Below are positions 52,299-61,194 of a DNA stretch of 64,000 nucleotides, one piece after another (position 1 is the stretch's first letter; every line of letters begins with the position of its first letter). This DNA is from Gemmatimonadota bacterium (GTDB lineage: Bacteria; Gemmatimonadota; Gemmatimonadetes; Longimicrobiales; Gaopeijiaceae). The notes beneath the pieces were generated by a model. The model was not told where the DNA came from. It made no database searches and saw nothing but the letters and a program-made list of their open reading frames with translations. The DNA is taken from contig JBBEBG010000017.1 in the NCBI GenBank assembly GCA_040882465.1, positions 56,911 to 120,910 on the forward strand, in the 5' to 3' direction. Made by a program: the position numbers and the translations under genes.

Positions 52299-55200
52299 TC
52301 AGTCCGGTTCGCGGCGCTCCACGGGGCGGTCCACGACCGCCGTGGCCACGCCGTCGTGAACCGCGCGCCGGAAGGGGATGTGGCGTTGGTTGTCCCGGCT
52401 GGGGTTCACGCGATTGGTCAGCAGGACGACGACCAGCTCCAGCTCGGGGTCGATCCAGATGGATGTTCCCGTGAAGCCGGTGTGCCCGAAGGAGCTCTCC
52501 GAGAGATAGTCCCCGGCGGAAGAGCTCCCCGAAGGGGTATCCCACCCGAGGGCGCGGCTCACCTCCGGATCTTCCCGGACCGTGAAGCGGCCCAATGTAT
52601 CCTCCCGGAAGAGTCGCACCTCCCGGAAAGGGCTCTCCGAACCGCAGGGAATCCCGCTTCCCACGGCGTAGTCGCAGGGGCGCGCGAGCCCGGTGCCCAG
52701 AAGAATCTGGGCGAAGACCGCGAGGTCTTGGGCCGACGAAAAAAGTCCGGCGTGCCCGGCAATCCCCCCGAGGGCGTGCGCGTTTTCGTCGTGGACTTCG
52801 CCGACGAGAGGGTACGGCCTCCACGCGGTGGTCCGCTCGGTGGGCGCGATGCGCTCCCGGTCCACGGCCGCGGGAAGGAAGCCGGTGTCGGCCATCCCGA
52901 GCGGTCCGAAGACCCGACGCTCCAGGATGGCATCGAGCGGCTCCCCCGCGATCGCCTCCACCACCCAGGCGAGGGTGATGAACCCGATGTCCGAATAGAC
53001 GTTTTCGGCCCCTGGCTCCGTCGCGAGCGGGAGGTCGAAGACCGCCTCCTGGATCGCCGCCTTCCCCGAGAGATCCTGGTAAAATCCGACATAGGCCGGA
53101 AGTCCGCTTCGGTGGAGAAGGAGGTCCCGGATCGTGACTTCGGCCTTCCGGGGATCCCCTCGATCGAAGCCGGGAAGATGGCGGACGACGGGGTCCTCGA
53201 GGCCGAGCCGCCCCTCCTGCACGAGGAGCATGACCGCCGAGGTCGTCCCGACCACCTTCGTGAGTGAAGCGAGGTCGTAGAGCGAGAAGGGCGTCACCGC
53301 TGCGCTCCCCAGATTCCAGTCCAGCCGTCCGTACCCCCGAAGGCGGACGAGCCGACCGTGGCGCATTACGGCGAGGGCTGCGCCCGGGGCGACCGAGTCC
53401 GCGAGGGCACGCAGGATATAGTCGTCGAGCGCCTCGAGGCTTGCCGGGTCCATTCCGACGGAGCGCGGGTCCGCCTCGAGCGGGGAAATCGGCAGAGCGA
53501 GCCAGGAAGGCGGCGCCGCAAAAACAGCGGCTCCCCCGCCGGCGCCGGAAGTCCCGACGGCCGGCCCCGCGCCCCCGCCGGGGGCGGCCCCGACGGGTCC
53601 TCCCGCCTCCACGGTATCGGGAAGGAGGTCATCCGCGCCCCCCCGCACCAATCCCGCTTCGTCGAGGGCGTCCCGCCGCGCGCCGGCCCTCGCCGCCACT
53701 TCCGGAATCGCGGCGCGACCCAACCCGTCGCCTCGACTGTGGAGCCCTGGGAGGGTGATGGGAAGCCGCCCGGTGATCGCGGCGGCCCCCGCCACCGCCC
53801 GCGCCGCCGCCGCTTGCGAGACCTCCCGGTCTCCCCAGGCGATCAGGTAACTCCCTACTTCGGGAAGCGCATTCAGGAGATAGGGATTCCCGAAAGAGAC
53901 CAGGACGGTGGGATGCCCCTCGATCAGCTCGCGGACGAAGTCCTGAACCGCCGTGGGGAGGGCCACCGTCCCGGCTCCCGCCCGCGGCGGGACGTAGGCG
54001 TTCACGAGCACGACGTCCGCTTCACGGGCGAGCTCTTCCACCGCGTCGAGTTCCTCCTCGTCCGCGGTCGGGGCGATGCGCGCGCTCTCGACCTCCGCAA
54101 CGAGCCCCGCGAGAACCGCGTCGAACTCCCGGCCGGCCGGAAGATCCTCCGGCGCCGCGTACGTCACGCTGAGGACGCGGCGCACCCTCTCGGGATCGAG
54201 GGGAAGGATCGCTCCCGCGTCGCGGGGAAGGGTGATCGAACGGGCGGCGACCCGCTCCGCCGCGCGCCGATGCTCCGAGACTCCGACGACCTGTGCGACG
54301 CTCTCGATGGGGACCATCCGTTCGCGGTGCACTCCCACCCGGGCCTTCGCCTCGAGGATTCGCCGGACAGAGGCGTCCACGCGTTCGCGCGTGACGCGTC
54401 CCGACCGTACGGCCTCGACTACAGCGGTGATGGCCGCCGGTACGGATTCCGGAATGAGGATCACGTCTGCCCCCGCTTCGAGGGCGAGGACCGCAGCCTC
54501 CCCGGCGCCGTACCCTTCCGTGATCGCGCCCATCCGAAGGGCGTCAGTGAAGAGAAGGCCGGTGAACCCCATCTCTTCCCGGAGGAGCTCCGTCATGAAC
54601 TCGGGAGAAAGAGTCGCCGGGGGCGCGCCCGTCCCGAGGATCCCCGGGACGGAGACGTGCGCGGTCATGACCGCGTCCACTCCCTCCTCCACCGCCGCGA
54701 GGAAGGGGACCAGCTCGACGGCGTCGAGCCGCCTGCGATCGGCGGAGACCTCGGGAAGGACGAGGTGCGAGTCCACTCGGGTGTCCCCGTGCCCAGGAAA
54801 GTGCTTCGCCGTCGTGAGGATCCCCCCTTCCCTGGCCCCGCGGATGTACGCTCGCCCGAGCCGCGCGACCTCCTCCGCAGACTCGCCGAAGGCCCGGGTG
54901 TTGATGATCGGGTTTTCGGGGTTCGAATTGACGTCGAGGACGGGGGCGAAGTTGATATGCACGCCCACGGCGCGCGCTTCCCTCGCAGTGATCCGCGCGT
55001 ACAGGGCCACCTCTTCGGCGTCTCCCACCGCCCCGAAGGCCATCGTCGGCGGGAAGCTCGTCCCCCCGCCCTGCGGAAGGAGAGAGGGGAGGGCGTAGCT
55101 GTGGTTGATCCGCATCCCCGGGCCCCCGTTTTCGAAGTCTGCGGCGACGAGAAGGGGAAGACCGGCGCGGGACTGGAGGGCGTTCAGCTTGGCGGCGTAG

Positions 55201-55544
55201 GCGTGCGGAGTGCCGATGGAGATGGCGACGCCACCAATCCCCCAGCGTTCCACCCACTCGACAGCCTCGACGAACTCCGGATCGTCCACGGGGGCATAGG
55301 CGCCCGAGATCCAGGGGAAGACGAGCTGGCCCACGGCCTCTTCGAGCGTGAGCTCGGAAAGCGTCTCGGCGACCCACCGGGCACCCTCCGCGTCCGGGCG
55401 GTCCGGGAGCACGGCGAACCTCGGGGGTGCGTTCGCACCCGAAGCGCCGGACCCACCGCCCCCCGGCGCACACCCCACGCACGCAACGGAAATCAGCCCA
55501 ACGGCGAGCCGCATCCGGGCCTTCCCCGAGAGGCGCGCCCTCAT
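52299..55544 (-). CDS. GH3 beta-N-acetylhexosaminidase fused to a beta-lactamase-type serine hydrolase
   Basis: The 1081-residue lipoprotein-like protein (CVGCAPGG) has two enzymes in one chain. Residues about 50-390 are a GH3 N-terminal barrel with the NagZ loop KHFPGHGDTRVDSH and a nucleophile Asp in LLFTDALRMGA; a GH3 C-terminal domain follows to about 620. After a Gly/Ala/Pro linker (GGPVGAAPGGGAGPAVG) a beta-lactamase/DD-peptidase-like domain carries the SxxK motif in LASLTKVVG, YSDIGF for the Y-x-N position (Asp-Ile instead of Asn) and HTGFTGTSIW. It likely trims cell-wall fragments. ATG at 55544 overlaps the upstream stop. Confidence 0.92.
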   Translation of the reverse strand: MRARLSGKARMRLAVGLISVACVGCAPGGGGSGASGANAPPRFAVLPDRPDAEGARWVAETLSELTLEEAVGQLVFPWISGAYAPVDDPEFVEAVEWVERWGIGGVAISIGTPHAYAAKLNALQSRAGLPLLVAADFENGGPGMRINHSYALPSLLPQGGGTSFPPTMAFGAVGDAEEVALYARITAREARAVGVHINFAPVLDVNSNPENPIINTRAFGESAEEVARLGRAYIRGAREGGILTTAKHFPGHGDTRVDSHLVLPEVSADRRRLDAVELVPFLAAVEEGVDAVMTAHVSVPGILGTGAPPATLSPEFMTELLREEMGFTGLLFTDALRMGAITEGYGAGEAAVLALEAGADVILIPESVPAAITAVVEAVRSGRVTRERVDASVRRILEAKARVGVHRERMVPIESVAQVVGVSEHRRAAERVAARSITLPRDAGAILPLDPERVRRVLSVTYAAPEDLPAGREFDAVLAGLVAEVESARIAPTADEEELDAVEELAREADVVLVNAYVPPRAGAGTVALPTAVQDFVRELIEGHPTVLVSFGNPYLLNALPEVGSYLIAWGDREVSQAAAARAVAGAAAITGRLPITLPGLHSRGDGLGRAAIPEVAARAGARRDALDEAGLVRGGADDLLPDTVEAGGPVGAAPGGGAGPAVGTSGAGGGAAVFAAPPSWLALPISPLEADPRSVGMDPASLEALDDYILRALADSVAPGAALAVMRHGRLVRLRGYGRLDWNLGSAAVTPFSLYDLASLTKVVGTTSAVMLLVQEGRLGLEDPVVRHLPGFDRGDPRKAEVTIRDLLLHRSGLPAYVGFYQDLSGKAAIQEAVFDLPLATEPGAENVYSDIGFITLAWVVEAIAGEPLDAILERRVFGPLGMADTGFLPAAVDRERIAPTERTTAWRPYPLVGEVHDENAHALGGIAGHAGLFSSAQDLAVFAQILLGTGLARPCDYAVGSGIPCGSESPFREVRLFREDTLGRFTVREDPEVSRALGWDTPSGSSSAGDYLSESSFGHTGFTGTSIWIDPELELVVVLLTNRVNPSRDNQRHIPFRRAVHDGVATAVVDRPVERREPD

Positions 55545-57364
55545 CCGCACTCCCCTTCGATCGCGCTTTCGGCCACGCGCAGGCCCACGAGCTCGATTCC
55601 GGCTCCGATCGCAAAGTCGGGGGGGATCCGCGTCGGGGTGCGCCCCTGGATTCGGACTTCGCCAAAAAGGGCCCGGGCCGCGGCGAGTTGGCTCGATTCG
55701 GCGCCGCTCCACGCCAGAAGGTAGGCCTGCACGCCCGGGAAATCGCCGAGCAGATAGGGGTTCCCGAACGAAACGACGACATTCGGACGCTCGGAGCGCG
55801 CGACGGCCTCGATGAACTCGACCAGGTCCTCCGGAGCCGCGACCGTCCCGGAGCTGGACACCGCGGTGATGTAGAGCGACAGGACGACGAGATCGGCCGA
55901 CCGGGCGCGCGTGAGGAGTCGCTGGTACTCCTCTCTCGGTGTGTCCGCGCCGACCACTGCCGTCTGGAGCTGCGGATAAGTCTCCCGGAGCCGTCCGTTG
56001 AAGAAGCGCCCGGCCAACAGGTCGTTCGCCCTGCGATAGGACACGGAGAGGACGTTCGCGCTCCGTGTCCCGACGAGCGGGAGGAGATTCCTTCCGTTCG
56101 TGAGCAGAGTGATCGAACGGTTTGCGATTTCCTGGGCCACCTCTCGGCTCCCGGAGAGCCCGAGACGCCGATGGATCGCCTCGAGGTCCACGGTCCGCTC
56201 CTGGTGGAGCCCCATCGCCGCCTTCGCCCGGAGGATCCGTTCGACGGAGGCGTTGATCCGTTCCTCGGGAATCCGTCCGGAAAGGACCGCCGACATGATC
56301 CCTCGGATGGCGACCTCCGGGCTGGGAGGGAGGAGGATCACGTCGGCCCCCGCCTCGACCGCCCGCACCGCCGCCTCTTCTCCCGGAAAGAGGCGATCGA
56401 TCGCGTCCATGTCCATCGCGTCGGTGAAGATGAGCCCCTCGAAGCCGAGCTCTTCCCGCAGGAGCCCGGTCAGGACGTTTCGCGAAAGGGTCGCGGGGAG
56501 GTTCGCCGCCTCCGCGATCTCCGGCAGGGCGATGTGAGCCGTCATGATCGCCCCCACTCCGGCGCCTACGGCCGCTCGGAAAGGAACTAGCTCCGTCCGG
56601 TCCAGGCGATCCATCCCGGCTCGGATGATAGGAAGGGCCAGGTGCGAATCGGTATCCGTGTCCCCGTGCCCGGGGAAGTGTTTCGCGGTGGCGATCGCCC
56701 CGTAGTCCTGGATCCCGCGGAGAAGGCAGGCCCCGAGGCCGGCCACGAGATCGGGGTCCTCTCCGAACGAACGCGTGTTGATGATCGGATTCTCGGGATT
56801 CGAATTCACGTCGAGAACCGGCGCGAAGGGGATATGGATTCCGACCGCCCGCGCCTCTTCGGCGGTGATTCGGCCCATCTCGTACGCAAGATACCGGTCA
56901 CCCGTGGCGCCGAGGGCCATGAGAGAAGGGAAGTCCGTCGCTCCCCCGAGATCCGTCCCGCCCGGAAGGTGCACAGCCCCTCGCAGCCTCAGTCCGGCGC
57001 CCGTTTCCAGGTCCGCCGCCACGAGGAGAGGGAGTCGGGACTGCCTCTGAAAGACATTCAGTTTGGCGGCCACATCGAGCGGCGTCCCGTTCGAGACGAG
57101 GAGCCCTCCGATCTCATGTTCGGCGATCAGCTGAGAAATCCGCTCGAATTCCTCCGAGTCCGCGGGGGAAAAGTCCCCCAGGACCCAGGGGACGATCATC
57201 TGGCCGACTTTTTGGCGAAGTGTGAGCTCACCGAGGGTCACCTCGACCCAGGACTCGGCGTTGCTTTGGCCGGGACCGGCGTCCTGGCTCGCGAGGGGAA
57301 GCGTTGCGCGGAGAAGGAGAAGCGGAGCGAGGAGGAGCGCGCGCGCGCCCGATCGAGAGGGCAT
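55541..57364 (-). CDS. nagZ: GH3 beta-N-acetylglucosaminidase (NagZ-type), exported
   Basis: The 607-residue enzyme has a signal peptide (RALLLAPLLLLRATLPLASQ) and a two-domain GH3 fold. The NagZ catalytic loop is KHFPGHGDTDTDSH and the nucleophile Asp is in LIFTDAMDMDA. It removes terminal beta-GlcNAc from peptidoglycan fragments. It is a paralogue of the N-terminal half of the next gene, with which it overlaps by four bases (ATGA). ATG at 57364 is chosen; the frame reaches 57709 but the extra part is antisense to the NamZ gene. Divergent from the NamZ gene, with a 139-base intergenic region. Confidence 0.92.
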   Translation of the reverse strand: MPSRSGARALLLAPLLLLRATLPLASQDAGPGQSNAESWVEVTLGELTLRQKVGQMIVPWVLGDFSPADSEEFERISQLIAEHEIGGLLVSNGTPLDVAAKLNVFQRQSRLPLLVAADLETGAGLRLRGAVHLPGGTDLGGATDFPSLMALGATGDRYLAYEMGRITAEEARAVGIHIPFAPVLDVNSNPENPIINTRSFGEDPDLVAGLGACLLRGIQDYGAIATAKHFPGHGDTDTDSHLALPIIRAGMDRLDRTELVPFRAAVGAGVGAIMTAHIALPEIAEAANLPATLSRNVLTGLLREELGFEGLIFTDAMDMDAIDRLFPGEEAAVRAVEAGADVILLPPSPEVAIRGIMSAVLSGRIPEERINASVERILRAKAAMGLHQERTVDLEAIHRRLGLSGSREVAQEIANRSITLLTNGRNLLPLVGTRSANVLSVSYRRANDLLAGRFFNGRLRETYPQLQTAVVGADTPREEYQRLLTRARSADLVVLSLYITAVSSSGTVAAPEDLVEFIEAVARSERPNVVVSFGNPYLLGDFPGVQAYLLAWSGAESSQLAAARALFGEVRIQGRTPTRIPPDFAIGAGIELVGLRVAESAIEGECG

Positions 57365-57503
57365 GGACCGCCGTGCGGGAGGTGCGATGGGTGCCGGGCG
57401 CCCGCGTTGACCTGGTCCGGCCGGAAGTCGAAGTTCGAGGACAGGGGTCGCCGGAAGGGGATCGGGGCGCACCCTGACAACGGGCCAAGGTAGGGGGATC
57501 CCG

Positions 57504-58781
57504 ATGCGCGGACAACGTGGGCGTTTGGGGGCGATGCGTGGCGCTTCCACGGCTCTAATCCTCGGGCTCTCCGCCTGCGCCGCCCACGGAGACGACGCCG
57601 AAGCATCCGGCATCGAAGAAACCGGGGTCCACGCCGTTCGTCCCGGCATCGACGTCCTCCTGGACGACTCGTTGCATCTGGTGCGGGGGCGGAGGGTCGG
57701 TCTCATCACGAATCAGACGGGAACGGACGCGGCGGGCGTGTCGTCCATAGACCGTCTCGCCTCCCATCCCGAGGTGGAGCTCGTGGCGCTTTTTTCGCCC
57801 GAGCATGGGATTCGCGGGGCCGCCGAGGCGGGCCAACCGATCGAGGACGGTGTGGACTCGGCCACGGGACTCCCGATTCATTCCCTCTACGGCGCAACCC
57901 TTCGCCCGACCCCCGAGATGCTCGAGGGGATCGAAGTCCTCCTCTTCGATATCCAGGACATCGGCACTCGATACTACACCTACATCTACACGATGGCGTA
58001 CGCGATGGAAGGGGCGGCCGCCGCGGGGATTCCTTTCATCGTCCTCGACCGCCCGAATCCGATCGGGGGAGACCTCGTCCAGGGAAACGTCCTCGACGCC
58101 GAATTCTCTTCCTTCGTGGGGCTTTATCCGATCCCGATGCGGCACGGGATGACTCCCGCCGAGCTCGCGCGGCTCTTCCGCGACGAATTCGGAGTGGGGG
58201 CGACGCTCCACCAGATTCCGGCGGAGGGTTGGACGCGCGACATGCTTTTCTTCGATACGGGGCTCCCCTGGCGCCCTCCCTCCCCCAACATGCCGAACCT
58301 GGAGAGCGCGCTCCACTACCCCGGCACTTGCCTCTTCGAGGGCACGAATCTCTCCGTGGGAAGAGGGACGGATCGGGCCTTTCAATGGATCGGCGCTCCC
58401 TGGCTCGACGGAAGTGAGCTAGCTCAACGGATGACCGCCCTGGAGCTGCCGGGCGTGGCCTTCCACGCAGCGCGCTTCACACCGTCTTCGCCGGGCGATG
58501 GGAAGTTTGACGGGGTCGAGGTGGGAGGCGTGAGGCTGGAGGTCACCGACCCCCACGTCTACGACCCGACGCGTACCGGGGTCGCCCTCCTTATCGAGGC
58601 CCGAAGCCTTTCCGGCGCCTCTTGGAGCTGGGTGGAGGACCATTTCGACCGCCTCGCGGGGACCTATCGCCTCCGAATCGGTGTCGAAGAAGGGAGAAGC
58701 TGGACAGAGCTGGTCGCCGAATGGCAGGACCAACTGAGAGAATTCGAGGAAATCCGGCGCGAGCACTTACTTTATCCCTGA
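57504..58781 (+). CDS. namZ: DUF1343/NamZ-type exo-beta-N-acetylmuramidase, lipoprotein
   Basis: The 425-residue protein has a lipobox (LILGLSACAA) and the DUF1343 signature: RRVGLITNQTGTD, ALFSPEHGIRG, LLFDIQDIGTRYYTYIYTMA and FIVLDRPNPIGGD, then FEGTNLSVGRGTDRAFQWIG. NamZ proteins release terminal MurNAc from peptidoglycan fragments. Together with the two GlcNAc-releasing GH3 enzymes on the other side of the intergenic region this gives a sequential sugar-by-sugar breakdown set. ATG at 57504 follows GGGGGAT; an inner ATG at 57537 is also possible. Confidence 0.93.
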   Translation: MRGQRGRLGAMRGASTALILGLSACAAHGDDAEASGIEETGVHAVRPGIDVLLDDSLHLVRGRRVGLITNQTGTDAAGVSSIDRLASHPEVELVALFSPEHGIRGAAEAGQPIEDGVDSATGLPIHSLYGATLRPTPEMLEGIEVLLFDIQDIGTRYYTYIYTMAYAMEGAAAAGIPFIVLDRPNPIGGDLVQGNVLDAEFSSFVGLYPIPMRHGMTPAELARLFRDEFGVGATLHQIPAEGWTRDMLFFDTGLPWRPPSPNMPNLESALHYPGTCLFEGTNLSVGRGTDRAFQWIGAPWLDGSELAQRMTALELPGVAFHAARFTPSSPGDGKFDGVEVGGVRLEVTDPHVYDPTRTGVALLIEARSLSGASWSWVEDHFDRLAGTYRLRIGVEEGRSWTELVAEWQDQLREFEEIRREHLLYP

Positions 58782-59620
58782 TGCCATCGAATCCGGATCG
58801 CGAAACCATGAATCGATCGAGCCTGGTGGGGGTGGTCTTGCTGCTTGCCGCGGCGCCGCCGGCGGAAGCACAGCCTTGGCCCGGGCGGAGCGTTCCACTC
58901 CCAACGCTGGTCGAGCCAGCGATCGCCATCGTCCCCTTCGGGCCGGGCGAACGGGCCGAATATCAGGTCAAGCTCGGAATCTTCTCGGTCGGCGACGGGC
59001 TCATGGAAGTTTCCGGGATCGAGCCGGTGCGGGGGCGCCCTTCCTATCGCTTCTCCTGGCAGATCGAAGGGGGGATCCCCTTCGCGCGGGTGAACGACCA
59101 CTTCCAGTCCTGGATGGACATCGAAACGCTGGCGAGCCGGCGCTTCATCCAGGAGATCCACGAGGTCCGTTACCACCGTTACCGCCATTTCGAGATCTAT
59201 CCCGAAGAAGGGCGGTGGGAGCTTCTGGGTGCGGGGGAGGAGGAGGAGTTTACCGTCCCGATCCCCCTCGATGACATCGCCTTCGTATATTTCGTCCGCA
59301 CCCTCCCTCTGGAAGTCGGGGAGACGTACGAGTTCGAGCTCTACTTTCGGCAGGACCGGAATCCGGTGACGCTCCAGGTCCTCCGGCGTGAACGGATCAC
59401 GGTGCCTGCGGGGACCTTCGACACGATCGTCATTCGCCCGATCATCAAGTCGGATGGCCTGTTCGGGGAAGGAGGCGACGCGGAGCTCTACTTCACCGAC
59501 GACGAGCGCCGCATGCTCGTCCGGCTGGAATCGAGGGTGCTCAGCATCGGTTCGCTTTCGCTCCACCTCCGGGAATACCGGGAGGGGCGCCCGCTCCGAA
59601 CGGAGGCGGCGGCGCACTGA
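58781..59620 (+). CDS. DUF3108 exported protein
   Basis: The 279-residue protein has a signal peptide (VGVVLLLAAAPPAEAQ) and the DUF3108 pattern: FGPGERAEYQVKLGIFSVGD, a pair of strand-rich halves, then FVRTLPLEVGETYEFELYFR and VPAGTFDTIVIRPII. It is probably periplasmic; its role is not known. Start uncertain: ATG at 58781 overlaps the NamZ stop as TGATG (coupling), while ATG at 58808 fits the signal peptide better. The pairing with NamZ suggests one cell-envelope operon. Confidence 0.85.
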   Translation: MPSNPDRETMNRSSLVGVVLLLAAAPPAEAQPWPGRSVPLPTLVEPAIAIVPFGPGERAEYQVKLGIFSVGDGLMEVSGIEPVRGRPSYRFSWQIEGGIPFARVNDHFQSWMDIETLASRRFIQEIHEVRYHRYRHFEIYPEEGRWELLGAGEEEEFTVPIPLDDIAFVYFVRTLPLEVGETYEFELYFRQDRNPVTLQVLRRERITVPAGTFDTIVIRPIIKSDGLFGEGGDAELYFTDDERRMLVRLESRVLSIGSLSLHLREYREGRPLRTEAAAH

Positions 59621-59765
59621 CGCCGAAGTCGGCCGGGGGCGATGCGCCCCCTCGCTCCAAGGTGCCGTTTCCGCCTTCCCGTTTGAATGAGGGGCCCTTT
59701 GGTCCCCACCCCCCCGGTCCACCGTAGTAGGATGATCCTGGCCTCGCCCCGCCCTCTCGATATAC

Positions 59766-59789
59766 CATTCTCATTACGTATTGAGAATG
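59766..59789. promoter_or_regulatory. Fur-type palindrome upstream of the broken lipoprotein
   Basis: CATTCTCA-N8-TGAGAATG is a 24-bp near-perfect palindrome with two mismatched bases next to the core TACGTA. A second overlapping pair TGAGAA...TCTCA lies at 59782-59797. The half-sites match the operator-like palindromes at 49697 and 49765, suggesting the same regulator. It lies 29 bases before the ATG at 59818. Confidence 0.5.
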
Positions 59790-59817
59790 TACTCTCACCA
59801 CGAGCCGGGGCGAGCCC

Positions 59818-60250
59818 ATGCGCGCACCGGTCCTTCTGATTCTCGCCGCCCTGGCCCTCACCAACCGGGTGCGACCGCCGCAAGACGCAGGACGGCCACG
59901 GCGAGCCGGAACAGCTCGTCCTCCGCGACCGCGACTCCGGAGCCGTTCTCGCCATCTTCGACGGGGATTCCTGGGATGTCGCTGAGCTCCCCTCCCTCAT
60001 CGTAGGAGGAGAGATCGAGGTGGAGACGACTTTTCTCGATCATGACAGCGACGAGATCCACCTCGGCGGGGAGTTCACCGCGAACGCAACCGCCTCACCT
60101 GCGGGCGTCATCGCGATCGCATCGCACGGGGACCACCTCGACATCGAGGCGCTCAGCGTGGGAAACGTGCAGGTGACCTTCCAGCTTTACCACGGGATTC
60201 ACTCGGACTGGGACGCCGGGCCGATCGGGCTCGCCGTGACCGCGAACTGA
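59818..60250 (+). pseudogene. Frameshifted small lipoprotein gene, iron- or metal-linked
   Basis: ATG 59818 reads MRAPVLLILAALALTN, a lipoprotein-like start, but in that frame the coding sequence degrades to Arg/Pro-rich nonsense and stops early. The next frame is open from 59840 and reads PTGCDRRKTQDGHGEPEQ, then LVLRDRDSGAVLAIFDGDSW through HGDHLDIEALSVGNVQVTFQ to AVTAN and a stop at 60250. Joining the two frames near 59863 by skipping one base gives a complete lipobox (L-T-T-G-C) and about 143 residues. One extra base therefore explains the break. The mature part has HGDH and HGIHSDWD, which could bind metal. Family not recognised. Confidence 0.75.
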
Positions 60251-60304
60251 ACTCCGCGGCGTCGCCGCGCCACTCCGTCTCGCTCGAAGTCCGACGCGCC
60301 GACC

Positions 60305-61186
60305 TCAGGCGAGGGCGGCCGACGTGACCCCGCACTCCTCCGACACCCGGGCGAGGAAACCGTTTGAAAGCGCTGCCGTCACGGTGCCCACCCGGCCATC
60401 TCCGACCGGGCGGTCATCAATTCGGACGATCGGCCGGACCTCCGTGGTCGTTCCGGTGAGGAAGACCTCGGTAGCCTCGCGGAGCGCCTCGATCGGGGTC
60501 GCTCGCTCCTCTACTTCGAATCCCTCTTCGCGCGCGATCTCGAGCACGGCATTCCGCGTGATCCCGGGGAGGATCTGATTCGAGGTCGGATGTGTGCGCA
60601 CGCTGCGACCGAAAACCACAAAAAGGTTGTTCAGCGCCCCTTCGAGCGCGATTCCGTCTCGCACGAGGATCGCGTCGCTCACTCCCGCCGTGCGCGCCGC
60701 CTGTTGGGCCATCGCGTTCGGGAGGAGCTGAAGCGTCTTAATGTCCACGCGTCCCCAGCGTCGGTCAGGGTACGTGACCGCCGCGACCCCTCTCTCCCAA
60801 TCCGCCCGGCTGGGCCGCTGAAATCCTTTCGCGAAAGCGTAAGCCGTCGCGCGTGTACCCTCGGGAGGAAAGTGATGCGCGCGGGGTGCTTCTCCCCGCG
60901 TCACCTGTAGGTAGACCGCGGACATTTCCACGTCCCCCAGCCCGTTCCGCTCGAGGAGCTCGTGGTGAAGCGCCTCCACCTTCGAGACGTCGAACGAAAT
61001 CGAGAGCTCGCCCAGCCCGAAACGAAGGCGATCCAGGTGGCGATCGAGGCGGAAGAAGCGGCCGCCGTAGGCTGGTGTCATCTCGTAGACTCCGTCCCCG
61101 AAGAGGAAGCCGCGGTCATCCACCGAGACGTGGGCCGCAGAGCGGGGGAGGAATTCTCCGTTCAGATATACGATGTCCGACACCAA
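60305..61186 (-). CDS. D-amino-acid transaminase (class IV PLP enzyme)
   Basis: The 293-residue fold-IV aminotransferase has the family entry VYLNGEFLPRSAAHVSVDDR, RGFLFGDGVYE, and the PLP Lys in VDIKTLQLLPN, with ALEGALNNLFVV and LTGTTTEVRPIV near the end. D-amino acid transaminases supply D-Glu or D-Ala for peptidoglycan; a branched-chain aminotransferase is less likely given the short core. Starts at TTG 61186 or GTG 61183; both fit the GAGG just upstream. It lies eight bases after pspA in the same operon. Confidence 0.88.
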   Translation of the reverse strand: MVSDIVYLNGEFLPRSAAHVSVDDRGFLFGDGVYEMTPAYGGRFFRLDRHLDRLRFGLGELSISFDVSKVEALHHELLERNGLGDVEMSAVYLQVTRGEAPRAHHFPPEGTRATAYAFAKGFQRPSRADWERGVAAVTYPDRRWGRVDIKTLQLLPNAMAQQAARTAGVSDAILVRDGIALEGALNNLFVVFGRSVRTHPTSNQILPGITRNAVLEIAREEGFEVEERATPIEALREATEVFLTGTTTEVRPIVRIDDRPVGDGRVGTVTAALSNGFLARVSEECGVTSAALA

Positions 61187-61194
61187 AATCGTCC

